DNA from: Anaeroplasma sp.
Lineage (GTDB): Bacteria > Bacillota_I > Bacilli_A > Acholeplasmatales > Anaeroplasmataceae
NCBI GenBank assembly: GCA_022768655.1
Contig: JALEQD010000067.1
Location: 1-37,241, forward strand
Reading direction: 5' to 3'
DNA: 37,241 nucleotides
A model generated the notes under the pieces. That model made no database searches. It was given only the letters and a program-made list of their open reading frames with translations, and was not told the DNA's origin. Made by a program: the position numbers and the translations under genes. The first letter of the stretch is position 1. Each line of letters opens with the position of its first letter. Positions 26,382 to 36,628 of the stretch are shown here, in pieces.

Positions 26382-29000
26382 ATGGAAGAAAAAGTGTTAA
26401 CACCTCAAGAAGAGGTTGATGCGTTAGTTCAAAAAGGATTAAAGGCACTTGATGAATTTGCACACTATACTCAAGAACAAATCGATTATATTGTTGCTAA
26501 ATGCTCAGTTGCTGCATTAGACCAACATGGTAATTTAGCTAAGCTAGCTGTTGAAGAAACTGGTCGTGGTGTTTTTGAAGATAAAGCAACAAAAAATTTA
26601 TTTGCTTGTGAATACGTTACAAATAATATGAAACGTACAAAGACTGTTGGTATTATTTCAGAGGATGATGTAACAGGAATTACTGAAATTGCAGAGCCAG
26701 TTGGTGTTGTTGCTGGTGTTACTCCAGTTACTAACCCAACATCAACAGCAATTTTTAAATCTTTAATTTGTTTAAAAACAAGAAATCCAATCATTTTTGG
26801 TTTCCATCCAAATGCTCAAAAATCTTCAGCAGAAGCTGCAAGAGTAGTATATGAGGCTGCAGTAGCTGCTGGTGCACCAGAAAATTGTATTCAATGGATT
26901 GAACATCCATCAATGGATGCAACAAGTGCATTAATGAATCACCCAGGTGTATCAACAATTTTAGCAACAGGTGGAAATGCGATGGTTCGTGCTGCATATT
27001 CATGTGGTAAGCCAGCTTTAGGTGTTGGTGCTGGTAACGTTCCTGCATATGTTGAAAAAAGCTGTAATTTACGTCAAGCAGTAAATGATATCGTTATGTC
27101 AAAATCATTTGATAACGGTATGATTTGTGCATCAGAACAAGCAGCAATCGTTGATGCTGAAATCTATGATGATTTCGTTTTAGAAATGAAAAAATATGGA
27201 GTATATTTTGTTAATAAGGCAGAAAAGAAAAAACTTGAAGCATTTATGTTTGGAGTAAATTCAAAGGAAGAAGCTGCTTCAGCAAAATTAAATCCAAATA
27301 TCGTTGGTAAATATGCAACTTGGATTGCAGAACAAGCAGGCTTTGAGGTTCCAGCTAATACAGTTATCTTAGCTGTTGAATGCTCTAAGGTAGGTGTAGA
27401 AGAGCCATTAACTAGAGAAAAACTATCTCCAGTTTTAGCAATATTAAAATCTAAGTCAACAGATGAGGGCTTTGCAATGTCTAAGGCTATGGTTGAATTT
27501 AATGGTTTAGGACATTCAGCTGCAATTCATACTGCTTCTAAGGAATTAGCTACAAAGTTTGGTGATTTAGTACCTGCTATTCGTGTAATTTGGAATTCAC
27601 CTTCTACATTTGGTGGAATTGGTAATGTTTATAATTCATTTATTCCATCATTAACTTTAGGCTGTGGTTCATATGGTCATAACTCAGTTGCTGGCAATAT
27701 TGGCCCACTAAATCTTTTAAATATTAAGAAAGTAGGACGTAGAAGAAACAATATGCAATGGTTTAAGATTCCAGCTAAGATTTATTTTGAAAGAGATGCA
27801 ATTGAATACTTACATCAAATGAAGGAGATGAAGAAGGCTCTTATCGTTACTGACCGTTCAATGGTTGAATTAGGATATGTTAATAAGGTAATTGAGCAAT
27901 TACAACTTCGTACTCCTGAGGTTCCATATCAATTATTCTGTGATGTTGAACCAGATCCATCAATTCAAACAGTTAAAAAGGGTGTTGAATTAATGCGTTC
28001 ATTTGAACCAGATACTATCATCGCTTTAGGTGGTGGTTCATCAATGGACTGTGCTAAAGGTATTTGGTTATTCTATGAACAACCAGAAGTAAATTTCAAT
28101 GATTTAAAGCAAAAGTTTATGGATATTCGTAAGCGTGCATTCCAATATCCTGAATTAGGTAGAAAAGCTAAATTAGTATGTATTCCAACTACTTCAGGAA
28201 CAGGCTCAGAGGTTACTCCATTTGCTGTTATTACAGATAAGGAAGAGCATAAGAAGTATCCATTAACTGACTATTCATTAACTCCAACAGTTGCAATTAT
28301 TGACCCTGCATTTGTTATGAATTTACCAAGAAGCATTGCTGCTGATACAGGTATGGATGTATTAACACATGCTACTGAAGCATATGTTTCTACTTTAGCA
28401 AGTGATTATACAGATGGTCTTGCTATTCAAGCTATTAAGATGGTATTCCAATATCTAGAGCGTTCATATGTTAATGGTAAAAATGATCCAGAGGCTAGAG
28501 AAAAAATGCATAATGCTTCTGCTTTAGCAGGTATGGCATTTGCTAATGCATTCTTAGGTATGAATCACTCTATGGCTCATAAAATTGGTGGTGAATTCCA
28601 TGTACCTCATGGTAGAGCTAATGCAATTTTATTACCATATACAATTAGATATAATGGTCAAAAGCCACAAAAGCTATCAACTTGGCCAAAATACAACTAC
28701 TATCGTGCTGATGAACGCTATGCTGAATTAGCTCGTATCCTTGGCTTACCTTGCTCAACAATTGAAGAAGGTGTAGAATCTTATGCTAAGGCATGTGGTG
28801 AATTAGGTAAGAAGGTTGGAATCAAGATGAATTTTGCAAGCCAAGGCTTAGACCGTGAAACATACATGGCACAAGTTGAAAAGCTTTCATATTTAGCATA
28901 TGAGGATCAATGCTCTCCAGCTAATCCACGTGTTCCAATGGTTGAGGATATGCAAAAGATTTTAATCGATGCATATGATAATAAAGAATTCTTAGATTAA
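26382..29000 (+). CDS. adhE: Bifunctional aldehyde/alcohol dehydrogenase
   Basis: N-terminal CoA-acylating ALDH ([11 protein letters not shown]) and C-terminal Fe-ADH ([32 protein letters not shown]). Confidence 0.95.
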   Translation: MEEKVLTPQEEVDALVQKGLKALDEFAHYTQEQIDYIVAKCSVAALDQHGNLAKLAVEETGRGVFEDKATKNLFACEYVTNNMKRTKTVGIISEDDVTGITEIAEPVGVVAGVTPVTNPTSTAIFKSLICLKTRNPIIFGFHPNAQKSSAEAARVVYEAAVAAGAPENCIQWIEHPSMDATSALMNHPGVSTILATGGNAMVRAAYSCGKPALGVGAGNVPAYVEKSCNLRQAVNDIVMSKSFDNGMICASEQAAIVDAEIYDDFVLEMKKYGVYFVNKAEKKKLEAFMFGVNSKEEAASAKLNPNIVGKYATWIAEQAGFEVPANTVILAVECSKVGVEEPLTREKLSPVLAILKSKSTDEGFAMSKAMVEFNGLGHSAAIHTASKELATKFGDLVPAIRVIWNSPSTFGGIGNVYNSFIPSLTLGCGSYGHNSVAGNIGPLNLLNIKKVGRRRNNMQWFKIPAKIYFERDAIEYLHQMKEMKKALIVTDRSMVELGYVNKVIEQLQLRTPEVPYQLFCDVEPDPSIQTVKKGVELMRSFEPDTIIALGGGSSMDCAKGIWLFYEQPEVNFNDLKQKFMDIRKRAFQYPELGRKAKLVCIPTTSGTGSEVTPFAVITDKEEHKKYPLTDYSLTPTVAIIDPAFVMNLPRSIAADTGMDVLTHATEAYVSTLASDYTDGLAIQAIKMVFQYLERSYVNGKNDPEAREKMHNASALAGMAFANAFLGMNHSMAHKIGGEFHVPHGRANAILLPYTIRYNGQKPQKLSTWPKYNYYRADERYAELARILGLPCSTIEEGVESYAKACGELGKKVGIKMNFASQGLDRETYMAQVEKLSYLAYEDQCSPANPRVPMVEDMQKILIDAYDNKEFLD

Positions 29001-29012
29001 TAGAGGTATTAA

Positions 29013-29312
29013 ATGTTAACGTCAAAACAAAGGGCTTATTTAAAATCACTTGCTCAAAGCGAAAAGGTTACATTTCAAATTGGTAAAGATGGATTAAATG
29101 AAAACATGCTTAATGATGTTTTAGCTTATCTAAATAAGCATGAAATTATTAAAATATCAATTTTACTAAATTCATCAGTTACTGCTGTTGAAGCAGAAGC
29201 ATTCTTTGAAATGGCTAATATTGAATTCGTTCAAAAAATCGGTAGAGTAATTGTTTTATATAAGCATTCTGACAATGCTAAAAACCCTATTGTTTTACCG
29301 ATTAAGAAATAA
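29013..29312 (+). CDS. yhbY: YhbY/CRM-domain RNA-binding protein
   Basis: MLTSKQRAYLKSLAQSEKVTFQIGKDGLNENMLNDV...GRVIVLYK. Confidence 0.9.
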   Translation: MLTSKQRAYLKSLAQSEKVTFQIGKDGLNENMLNDVLAYLNKHEIIKISILLNSSVTAVEAEAFFEMANIEFVQKIGRVIVLYKHSDNAKNPIVLPIKK

Positions 29313-29318
29313 TAATTG

Positions 29319-29346
29319 AGGATAGAATTAAATTCTATCCTTTTTT
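29319..29346 (+). terminator. Rho-independent terminator after yhbY
   Basis: AGGATAGAATTAAATTCTATCCTTTTTT. Confidence 0.82.
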
Positions 29347-29407
29347 ATTTTTATTTTCTTAGTATTTTGATATAATAATACTATAAGTTGAAATTAGGTG
29401 AAATTTT

Positions 29408-32032
29408 ATGAAAAGAATGATTTTAGTTGATGGTAATTCCTTAATGTATCGTGCATATTATGGTATGAGTGCAACAGGAAATTTAACAGCAAATTCAAAA
29501 GGAATATACACAAATGCAATTTATAGCTTTATTAGAATGATGAAGCATTTATTAAATTCTAATTATGATAATATTTTAGTAGCATTTGATGCTGGTAAAA
29601 AAACAATACGTCATGAATGGATGGAGGATTACAAAGCAGGAAGACCTCCTATGCCTGATGAATTTAGAATGCAAATTGCATATATTAAGCAATATCTAGA
29701 TATTGCAAGAATTAAGCAATATGAAAAACCATTATACGAAGCTGATGATATTATTGGCACAATGGCATTAAAGGCAGAAGAAGCTGGTTATCATGTTGAT
29801 ATATATTCTTCTGATAAGGATTTACTTCAATTAATTAGTCCAAATACAACAGTTCACCTTACAAAAAAAGGAATGACAGATTTAGAAAGCTATGATCCTG
29901 ATTATTTTTATAATAAATATCAAATCAAATACACACAATTTATTGATTTAAAGGCACTAATGGGCGATAAAAGTGATAATTTACCAGGTATACCAGGAAT
30001 AGGCGAAAAAAAGGCTGTAAAGTATCTTCAAATGTATGGTACACTTGAAAATATGATTGACCATAAGGATGAGATTAAGGGTGCAGATGGAGAAAAAATT
30101 AGAAGTAATTATGAATCTGCCTTTTTATGTAAAAAAATGGCTACAATCCTACGTAAATTTGATATGGACATAGATTTGAGTGATACTTTAAAGAAAGAGC
30201 CTGATATGGATAAGCTTATTGCCTTTTATCAAGAGCTTGAATTTAAATCATTATTAAAAGAAATTCAATTAGAGGCTCCTGAGGTAGAAGCTATAAAGCC
30301 TGAATATGAGGTAATAACTGATCCAATTAGATTTAAAGAAATATTATTACCATATTCATCATTAATATTTGAAACCTTTGAATATAATTATCATCGTTCG
30401 CCATTAATAGCAATCGGCTTAAAAAACAAGCTTGGAACATTTATTATTGAGCCTGATAGTATATTTACTAGTATGGATATGATGCTATATTTATCAGATA
30501 AGGATAATCACAAATCTATTTTTGATTACAAGCGTGCTTTTGTTTTATGTAAAAGATTAGGCTTTGATTTAGAGGGTATAGATTTTGATTTATTACTTGC
30601 AACATATGTACTTAATCCAAGTATTGCAAAAGAAGAATTTAAGGGTATATCAGATTATTATAATTATACAGATTGTTATTATGATGAGCAAATTTATGGA
30701 AAGGGTGCTAAACGTGCACTTCCTGATAAGAATGTAATTTATAACCATATTGCTAAAAAGGTTAATTGCTTATATTTTTTAAAGAAGGATGTTACGACAA
30801 AGCTTGAAGAAAAAAATCAATTATCATTATTAAAGGATATAGAAATTCCACTTTCTAAGGTATTAGGAAAAATGGAATTTAATGGCATGAAAATTGATAA
30901 AAATGAGCTTGAATCTCAAGAAAAGGAATTGAAATCACAAATTTCAAAGCTTGAAAATGAAATATATGAATTAGCTGGTACAAATTTTAATATTGCTTCA
31001 CCAAAACAGCTTGGTACTATTTTGTTTGAAACATTAGGAATTCCTTATCCAAAGAAAAAAGGAACAAGCTATTCTACAGATATTGAAGTATTAGAATCTA
31101 TAAAGAATTTTAATCCGATTGTTCCAAAAATAATGGAATATAGAGCCAAAACAAAGCTTTGCTCAACATACGTTACAGGCTTAAAGGATATGATATATCC
31201 TGATTCTAAGGTTCATACTATTTTTCAACAGGCATTAACACAAACAGGAAGATTATCATCTGTTGAACCAAATCTTCAAAATATTCCAATTAGAACAGAA
31301 GAAGGACATTTAATAAGAAGGATGTTTGTTCCAGATAATAAAGATAATTTATTATATAGTGCAGATTATTCTCAAATTGAATTAAGAGTTTTAGCTCATA
31401 TGGCTAATGTTAAGGGCTTGATTAATTCATTTTCAAATGGTGAGGATATCCATGCTAAAACAGCAAAGGATATTTTTAATAAGATTGAAATAACATCAGA
31501 GGATAGAAGAAGAGCTAAGGCAGTAAATTTCGGTATTGTATACGGAATTTCAGCCTTTGGACTTGCTAATGATTTACATATTACCAATGCTTTAGCAGCT
31601 GATTTTATTAAAAGATATTATGAGGTATATCCAGAAATTAAAACATTTATGGATAATACAATAGAATTTTGTAAAGAAGCAGGATATGTTAGAACTATGA
31701 AAAATAGAATAAGATATATTCCTGATATTAATTCAAAAATCTATATGCAAAGAGAATTTGCAAAACGTACAGCAATGAATACTCCAATTCAAGGAAGTGC
31801 CGCTGATATTATCAAAATTGCGATGATTAAGGTTGATGAAGAGCTTGAAAAAGCTAGTTTAAAATCAAAAATGCTAGTTCAGGTACATGATGAATTAGTT
31901 TTTGAGGTTTCTAAGGGTGAAGAGGAAAAATTACAACAAATCGTCAGAAGCTCAATGGAAAATGCAGTTAAGCTTGCTGTTCCATTAGTAGTTGATGATT
32001 CATTTGGAAAGAATTGGTATGAGGTGAAATAA
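29408..32032 (+). CDS. polA: DNA polymerase I
   Basis: N-terminal 5'-3' exonuclease (LVDGNSLMYRAYYG, YEADDIIGT, GDKSDNLPGIPGIGEKKA); polymerase motifs A (YSADYSQIELRVLAH), B (RRRAKAVNFGIVYG), C (QVHDELVFE). Confidence 0.97.
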   Translation: MKRMILVDGNSLMYRAYYGMSATGNLTANSKGIYTNAIYSFIRMMKHLLNSNYDNILVAFDAGKKTIRHEWMEDYKAGRPPMPDEFRMQIAYIKQYLDIARIKQYEKPLYEADDIIGTMALKAEEAGYHVDIYSSDKDLLQLISPNTTVHLTKKGMTDLESYDPDYFYNKYQIKYTQFIDLKALMGDKSDNLPGIPGIGEKKAVKYLQMYGTLENMIDHKDEIKGADGEKIRSNYESAFLCKKMATILRKFDMDIDLSDTLKKEPDMDKLIAFYQELEFKSLLKEIQLEAPEVEAIKPEYEVITDPIRFKEILLPYSSLIFETFEYNYHRSPLIAIGLKNKLGTFIIEPDSIFTSMDMMLYLSDKDNHKSIFDYKRAFVLCKRLGFDLEGIDFDLLLATYVLNPSIAKEEFKGISDYYNYTDCYYDEQIYGKGAKRALPDKNVIYNHIAKKVNCLYFLKKDVTTKLEEKNQLSLLKDIEIPLSKVLGKMEFNGMKIDKNELESQEKELKSQISKLENEIYELAGTNFNIASPKQLGTILFETLGIPYPKKKGTSYSTDIEVLESIKNFNPIVPKIMEYRAKTKLCSTYVTGLKDMIYPDSKVHTIFQQALTQTGRLSSVEPNLQNIPIRTEEGHLIRRMFVPDNKDNLLYSADYSQIELRVLAHMANVKGLINSFSNGEDIHAKTAKDIFNKIEITSEDRRRAKAVNFGIVYGISAFGLANDLHITNALAADFIKRYYEVYPEIKTFMDNTIEFCKEAGYVRTMKNRIRYIPDINSKIYMQREFAKRTAMNTPIQGSAADIIKIAMIKVDEELEKASLKSKMLVQVHDELVFEVSKGEEEKLQQIVRSSMENAVKLAVPLVVDDSFGKNWYEVK

Positions 32033-32547
32033 TGGATTATATTATTAATCGTAGAAGTGTAAGAAAATTTGACCTTACAAAGGAAATATCACGTGAGGTA
32101 TTAAAAAAATTATGTGAGTATGGAGAATCAGCTCCATCAGCTAGAAGACAGGAATCAAGAGAATATATAATTATTGATGATACAAGAATAATTGAAAAAT
32201 TATCATCTGTTTCTAAGGGAACTATGGTATTAACAGATTGTAATACTGTTATTGCAGTAGTTGGAAAAAATCCAATTGATTTATCTACTCCTGATATGCA
32301 AACTCAAGATCTAGCTGCCGCAACAGAAAATATCCTTATTGCCGCAACAAGTATGGGACTTGGAAGCTGCTGGCTTGGTGTTTATCCTAGAGAGGATAGA
32401 ATGCAGGCAATAAAGGAAATATTAAATATTCCAGATGAAAAATTTCCGTTTTCACTAATCGCACTAGGATATCCATTATATAAAGACACATGCTTTTATG
32501 ATGCTAAAAAGCTAAAAGAAGAAAATATTCATTTTAATAGGTACTGA
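32032..32547 (+). CDS. Nitroreductase family protein
   Basis: MDYIINRRSVRKFDLTKEISREVLKKLCEYGESAPSARRQESREYIII. Confidence 0.9.
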   Translation: MDYIINRRSVRKFDLTKEISREVLKKLCEYGESAPSARRQESREYIIIDDTRIIEKLSSVSKGTMVLTDCNTVIAVVGKNPIDLSTPDMQTQDLAAATENILIAATSMGLGSCWLGVYPREDRMQAIKEILNIPDEKFPFSLIALGYPLYKDTCFYDAKKLKEENIHFNRY

Positions 32548-32549
32548 TT

Positions 32550-33362
32550 ATGCCAGAATTACCAGAGGTTGAAACAGTACGTAGAGTACTAGAAAAAAGT
32601 ATTGTTGGATTAACAATAGCTAGTGTTGAAATAAGATATCCTAATATAATTGAAGAAATAGATAATTTTTCAAAAAATGTTGAAAATAAAAAAATAATAG
32701 GTCTTTCGCGTTTTGGTAAGTATTTAGTTTTTAATTTAGAGGATGGAAATATTGTTTCTCATTTGAGAATGGAAGGAAAATATTTTTATTTAGAAAGAGG
32801 AAAACTAGATAATAAGCATATTCATGTTATATTTCATCTTTCAAATGGATTTGATTTGTTATATCAGGATGTAAGAAAATTTGGAAGAATGGTATATAGG
32901 AATAATGAAGAATTACTTTCTAAGCATCCTATTTCTAATTTAGGAGTTGATCCTATTTTGACAAAAGAAATTGATTTGAATGCTATTTATGATAAAATAA
33001 GAAGAAAGACTATTCCAATTAAGTCTATATTGTTAGATCAATCTATTATTTGTGGGCTTGGGAATATTTATGTTGATGAGGTATTATTTAAATCAAAAAT
33101 TAATCCTCATAAAATAGGAAAGGATATATCTTTAGATTCTGTAAAAAGTATAATAGAAAATAGTAGATCTATTCTTTTGCTGGCGATAGAATTAAAGGGT
33201 ACGACAATAAGAAGCTATACATCCTCATTAGGTGTAACTGGAGGATATCAAGATTATCTATTAGTTCATACAAAAAAGGAATGTCCTGTTTGTAAAGCTG
33301 CTTTGCTAAAGGATAGTATTGGTGGCAGATCCACATATTATTGTCAAAAATGTCAGGTGTAG
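32550..33362 (+). CDS. mutM: Formamidopyrimidine-DNA glycosylase
   Basis: MPELPEVETVRRVL and C-terminal zinc finger CPVCKAALLKDSIGGRSTYYCQKCQ. Confidence 0.96.
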   Translation: MPELPEVETVRRVLEKSIVGLTIASVEIRYPNIIEEIDNFSKNVENKKIIGLSRFGKYLVFNLEDGNIVSHLRMEGKYFYLERGKLDNKHIHVIFHLSNGFDLLYQDVRKFGRMVYRNNEELLSKHPISNLGVDPILTKEIDLNAIYDKIRRKTIPIKSILLDQSIICGLGNIYVDEVLFKSKINPHKIGKDISLDSVKSIIENSRSILLLAIELKGTTIRSYTSSLGVTGGYQDYLLVHTKKECPVCKAALLKDSIGGRSTYYCQKCQV

Positions 33363-33364
33363 CT

Positions 33365-33973
33365 ATGAAGGCTGTAATTGGAATTACAGGTGGTATTTCA
33401 ACTGGAAAAAGTAATGTCTCAAATGAAATAAGAAATTTAGGCTATAAGGTTATTGATTCTGATGAGATATATAGAAATCTAAGTAAAAAGGGAATGCCAA
33501 TTTGCAAAAAAATAGAAGAATGCTTTGGAAAAAAATACATTCTTGATAATGGTGAAATCAATAGATTAGAATTGGGAAAGCTAATATTTAATGATGAAGC
33601 ATCAAAAAATAAATTAAATTCTATTACTCATCCTGAAATTGTAAAAGAAATTAAAATACAAATTTCTAATTCAAGTGAAGAATTAATATTTGTTGATATT
33701 CCTTTATTATATGAGGCAAAGCTTGAATATTTGTGTGATGCAGTATTATGTGTTTATGTTGATTATGAAGAACAAATCAAAAGGCTTATGGAAAGAGATA
33801 AGATTGATTATTCATATGCAAAGGCTAAGATTAATAGCCAAATGGATATAAATGAAAAAATCAAGCTATCAAAATATAGTCTATCTAGCGAAGGTAGTTT
33901 TATAGATACTAAAGCTAAAATTATTAAAATAATCGATAAAATAAAAGGAGATTTTTATGGCAACAATAGTTGA
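33365..33973 (+). CDS. coaE: Dephospho-CoA kinase
   Basis: AVIGITGGISTGKSNVSN P-loop, VIDSDEI, VDIPLLYE. Start set to MKAVIGITGG (33365); the ORF begins at 33341. Confidence 0.92.
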   Translation: MKAVIGITGGISTGKSNVSNEIRNLGYKVIDSDEIYRNLSKKGMPICKKIEECFGKKYILDNGEINRLELGKLIFNDEASKNKLNSITHPEIVKEIKIQISNSSEELIFVDIPLLYEAKLEYLCDAVLCVYVDYEEQIKRLMERDKIDYSYAKAKINSQMDINEKIKLSKYSLSSEGSFIDTKAKIIKIIDKIKGDFYGNNS

Positions 33974-34307
33974 AACTAAAGAAAATGAAAGCATTATGCT
34001 TCTTCAAACACATTATTATAAAGCAAGCTATGAAGAAATAAAGGAAATTTATAAAAAAATAATAGTAGAGCTTGGACATAATATATTATCTGAAAATGAT
34101 GATTATAGTGAAATTTTTTCTGAAAATGTACATTTAACCTGTACAGCAAAAATTATTCAACAAACTCCAAAGGAAACATCAATTGATTTTTATATCAGCT
34201 CTGAGTATTTATTTGGAAGTTCAAAAAAAGCATATAAGTTTATTAATACAGTATATAAAAAAATAGAAAGTGTTTATGAATTAAAGGGATTAGGATTACA
34301 TCAATAG
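33957..34307 (+). CDS. Conserved-looking hypothetical protein, 116 aa
   Basis: Intact ORF between coaE and dnaB-like gene, GGAG RBS, no family recognised. Confidence 0.65.
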   Translation: MATIVETKENESIMLLQTHYYKASYEEIKEIYKKIIVELGHNILSENDDYSEIFSENVHLTCTAKIIQQTPKETSIDFYISSEYLFGSSKKAYKFINTVYKKIESVYELKGLGLHQ

Positions 34308-34317
34308 GAGAAAGAAT

Positions 34318-35493
34318 ATGGCAGTAAAATCAATAGATAGTACAAAAAAATTTAATATTTATTCAAATTTCACTCTATCTAATGATGATGTATCAGTAGT
34401 GTCACTTTTATATACACCATTGATGGGTTCAGATGCATTGATGTTGTATTTAGGCTTTCAATCGCTTTTAGAACGTAATAATTTGAAAAGTGAGGAAATT
34501 GTTCATCAGGATTTATTTGATATTTTTTCATTAACTCCAGCTAGCTTTTTAAAAGCTAGATATAAGCTTGAGGGTATTGGATTATTGATTACATATGAAA
34601 AAAATGATGGAAATTTCATTTATTTCTTATGCCCACCACTTACTGCTAAAAATTTTATTAAGGATGCTACATTAGGATTGTTTTTGTATTCTAAGATTCG
34701 TAAGGAAACATTTGATTACATATATAATCATTTCAAATTAGAAAAATTTGAAAAGGAAACAGCTAATAATATAACAAAAAGCTTTGATGAGGTATATTCT
34801 TCTGAAATATCAAATGATTCTTCATATGAGAAATTTGGATATATACTGGGTAAAAAGCCTAATAAGAATATAAAGATTAAGGATTATGGCTTTGATTTTG
34901 ATAAATTTTCAAAGGAAATCAATCTTGATTTTTTGGAAACAGGAATAACTCAAACATTCCAAAATCAAATATGTAATTTAGCCTTTGTTTATGGTTTTGA
35001 TGAAATGGATATGGCTGGTTTATATTCTGAATCAATAAATAAAAGAGGTTTATATGATTATAGATTGTTAAAGAATAAAGCTAACATTTTATTTATGTAT
35101 AAGAAAAATATGAAGGCTCCTAAGCTTGTTACAAAGGAAGAAGCAAATGTTGTAGCTTCTGATTTAATAAGCTATTTAGAAAATACGAGCCCAAAAGATA
35201 TTTTAGAAGATATTGTTCCTGATTATCCTGAAAGCTATTTAATAACAATTAATGATATTTATAGTAATATAGATTTAAAGCGAGGAGTTTTAAATTGTAT
35301 GATTATTAAGGTTATCAAGGATAAGGGTGGAGAATTACCTAATCTTTCATATTTTAAAAAAGTAAGTGAATCGTGGATTAAGGATAATGTATTTACTACT
35401 GAGGATGCGATAAAATATGTAACCTTAGTTAAATACACAGATAGTAAGCCTTCTAGTAAAACAAATGTAAGTGATGGATGGATTGAATTATGA
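34318..35493 (+). CDS. dnaB: Replication initiation / membrane attachment protein (DnaB/DnaD family)
   Basis: N-terminal winged-helix-like LSNDDVSVVSLLYTPLMGSDALMLYLGFQSLLE; location immediately before dnaI. Confidence 0.82.
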   Translation: MAVKSIDSTKKFNIYSNFTLSNDDVSVVSLLYTPLMGSDALMLYLGFQSLLERNNLKSEEIVHQDLFDIFSLTPASFLKARYKLEGIGLLITYEKNDGNFIYFLCPPLTAKNFIKDATLGLFLYSKIRKETFDYIYNHFKLEKFEKETANNITKSFDEVYSSEISNDSSYEKFGYILGKKPNKNIKIKDYGFDFDKFSKEINLDFLETGITQTFQNQICNLAFVYGFDEMDMAGLYSESINKRGLYDYRLLKNKANILFMYKKNMKAPKLVTKEEANVVASDLISYLENTSPKDILEDIVPDYPESYLITINDIYSNIDLKRGVLNCMIIKVIKDKGGELPNLSYFKKVSESWIKDNVFTTEDAIKYVTLVKYTDSKPSSKTNVSDGWIEL

Positions 35494-36341
35494 TAAAGAT
35501 CAATTTAGCTACAGATGAAAAAAAAGTAAATGAATATATTAAAATGCTTCAAGAAAAATTTCCATTATATGAGGTTAATGTTAATAATGCAAATGATTTT
35601 AATATGATTCTTATTGAAAGAGAAAATTGTAAGAATTGTAGATGCTTATCACAATGTAAAAACATGAATCCAGGATATGTAAGTGAATACGATGGAAATG
35701 ATTTTTGTTATAAGCCATGTAAGTATTTAAAGGAAAAAAATAAAGAATCAAAGCTTGATAAATATATTAATATAGAATATCTTCCTAAACGTATTTTAGA
35801 TGCAAAGCTTGAAAATTTTGATGTTAATACTGAAAGCAGAAGAAAAATATATGATAAAATAATTAGCTTTGTTGAAAATCCATTAAATGAGAAGGGACTA
35901 TATTTATATGGCTCATTTTCAATTGGAAAAACATATACTCTTGCATGTATAGCAAATGAGCTTGCAAAGAAAAATGTTGAATCATTATTGATATATTTTC
36001 CTGATTTAGTATTAGATTTAAAGAATGCGATAGGAACACCTAGATTTGAAAGATTAATGAATAGATTAAAAACAGTAGATGTCTTGATGCTTGATGATTT
36101 AGGTAGTGAAAATATGTCTGCATGGCTAAGAGATGAGGTTTTAGGACCAGTTTTAAATTATCGTGTTTTAGAATGTAAGCCACTTTTTATTTCTTCAAAT
36201 ATTAGTCCTAAGGAAATAACTAATCATTTCGCAATAGATAAATCTCCTGCCTCTAATTTGAAGGCAGAACGTATCACAACAAGAATTCAAGCCTCATTAT
36301 CATCAATAAATATGGATGATTGCAATAAATATTTTAGATAA
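35490..36341 (+). CDS. dnaI: Primosomal protein DnaI (helicase loader)
   Basis: N-terminal Cys cluster (CKNCRCLSQC...CYKPC), P-loop GSFSIGKTYTLACIANELAKK, Walker B VDVLMLDDLGSE. Confidence 0.9.
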   Translation: MIKINLATDEKKVNEYIKMLQEKFPLYEVNVNNANDFNMILIERENCKNCRCLSQCKNMNPGYVSEYDGNDFCYKPCKYLKEKNKESKLDKYINIEYLPKRILDAKLENFDVNTESRRKIYDKIISFVENPLNEKGLYLYGSFSIGKTYTLACIANELAKKNVESLLIYFPDLVLDLKNAIGTPRFERLMNRLKTVDVLMLDDLGSENMSAWLRDEVLGPVLNYRVLECKPLFISSNISPKEITNHFAIDKSPASNLKAERITTRIQASLSSINMDDCNKYFR

Positions 36342-36355
36342 TATTAATTTCATTC

Positions 36356-36384
36356 TTGAAAATGATTAATTATAATTGTATAAT
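36356..36384 (+). promoter_or_regulatory. Promoter of thrS T-box transcript
   Basis: TTGAAA (36356-36361), 17-nt spacer, TATAAT (36379-36384). Confidence 0.7.
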
Positions 36385-36390
36385 ATTTGT

Positions 36391-36607
36391 AAATTGATGA
36401 TGAAGGACATGATTTTTATTAGATCCTAGTTAGAGAAAATGCGGCTGGTGAAAGCATTTAGGTATAATAATAATTACTACCTTCGGAAATAAATGGAGGA
36501 AATGCCATTTCGAATAATTCACGTTACGAATTTAAAGAGTCAGAGAAATCTGAAATTAAGGTGGTACCGCGATAATTATATTCGTCCTTTATAGGACGAT
36601 TTTTTTT
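36391..36607 (+). promoter_or_regulatory. T-box leader of thrS
   Basis: GGTGAAAGC element, candidate ACU specifier (36476-36478), AAGGTGGTACCGCG (36558-36571), terminator CGTCCTTTATAGGACG+T tract (36583-36607). Confidence 0.93.
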
Positions 36608-36628
36608 ATCTAAAGAGGAGGAATTAAA

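Noticed and set aside
26486-27048. 102-aa and 85-aa minus-strand ORFs within adhE
   Set aside because: Antisense to a strongly conserved coding sequence; His/Leu-rich composition typical of shadow ORFs.
31396-31587. 63-aa minus-strand ORF inside polA
   Set aside because: Antisense of polymerase motif B region; no independent support.
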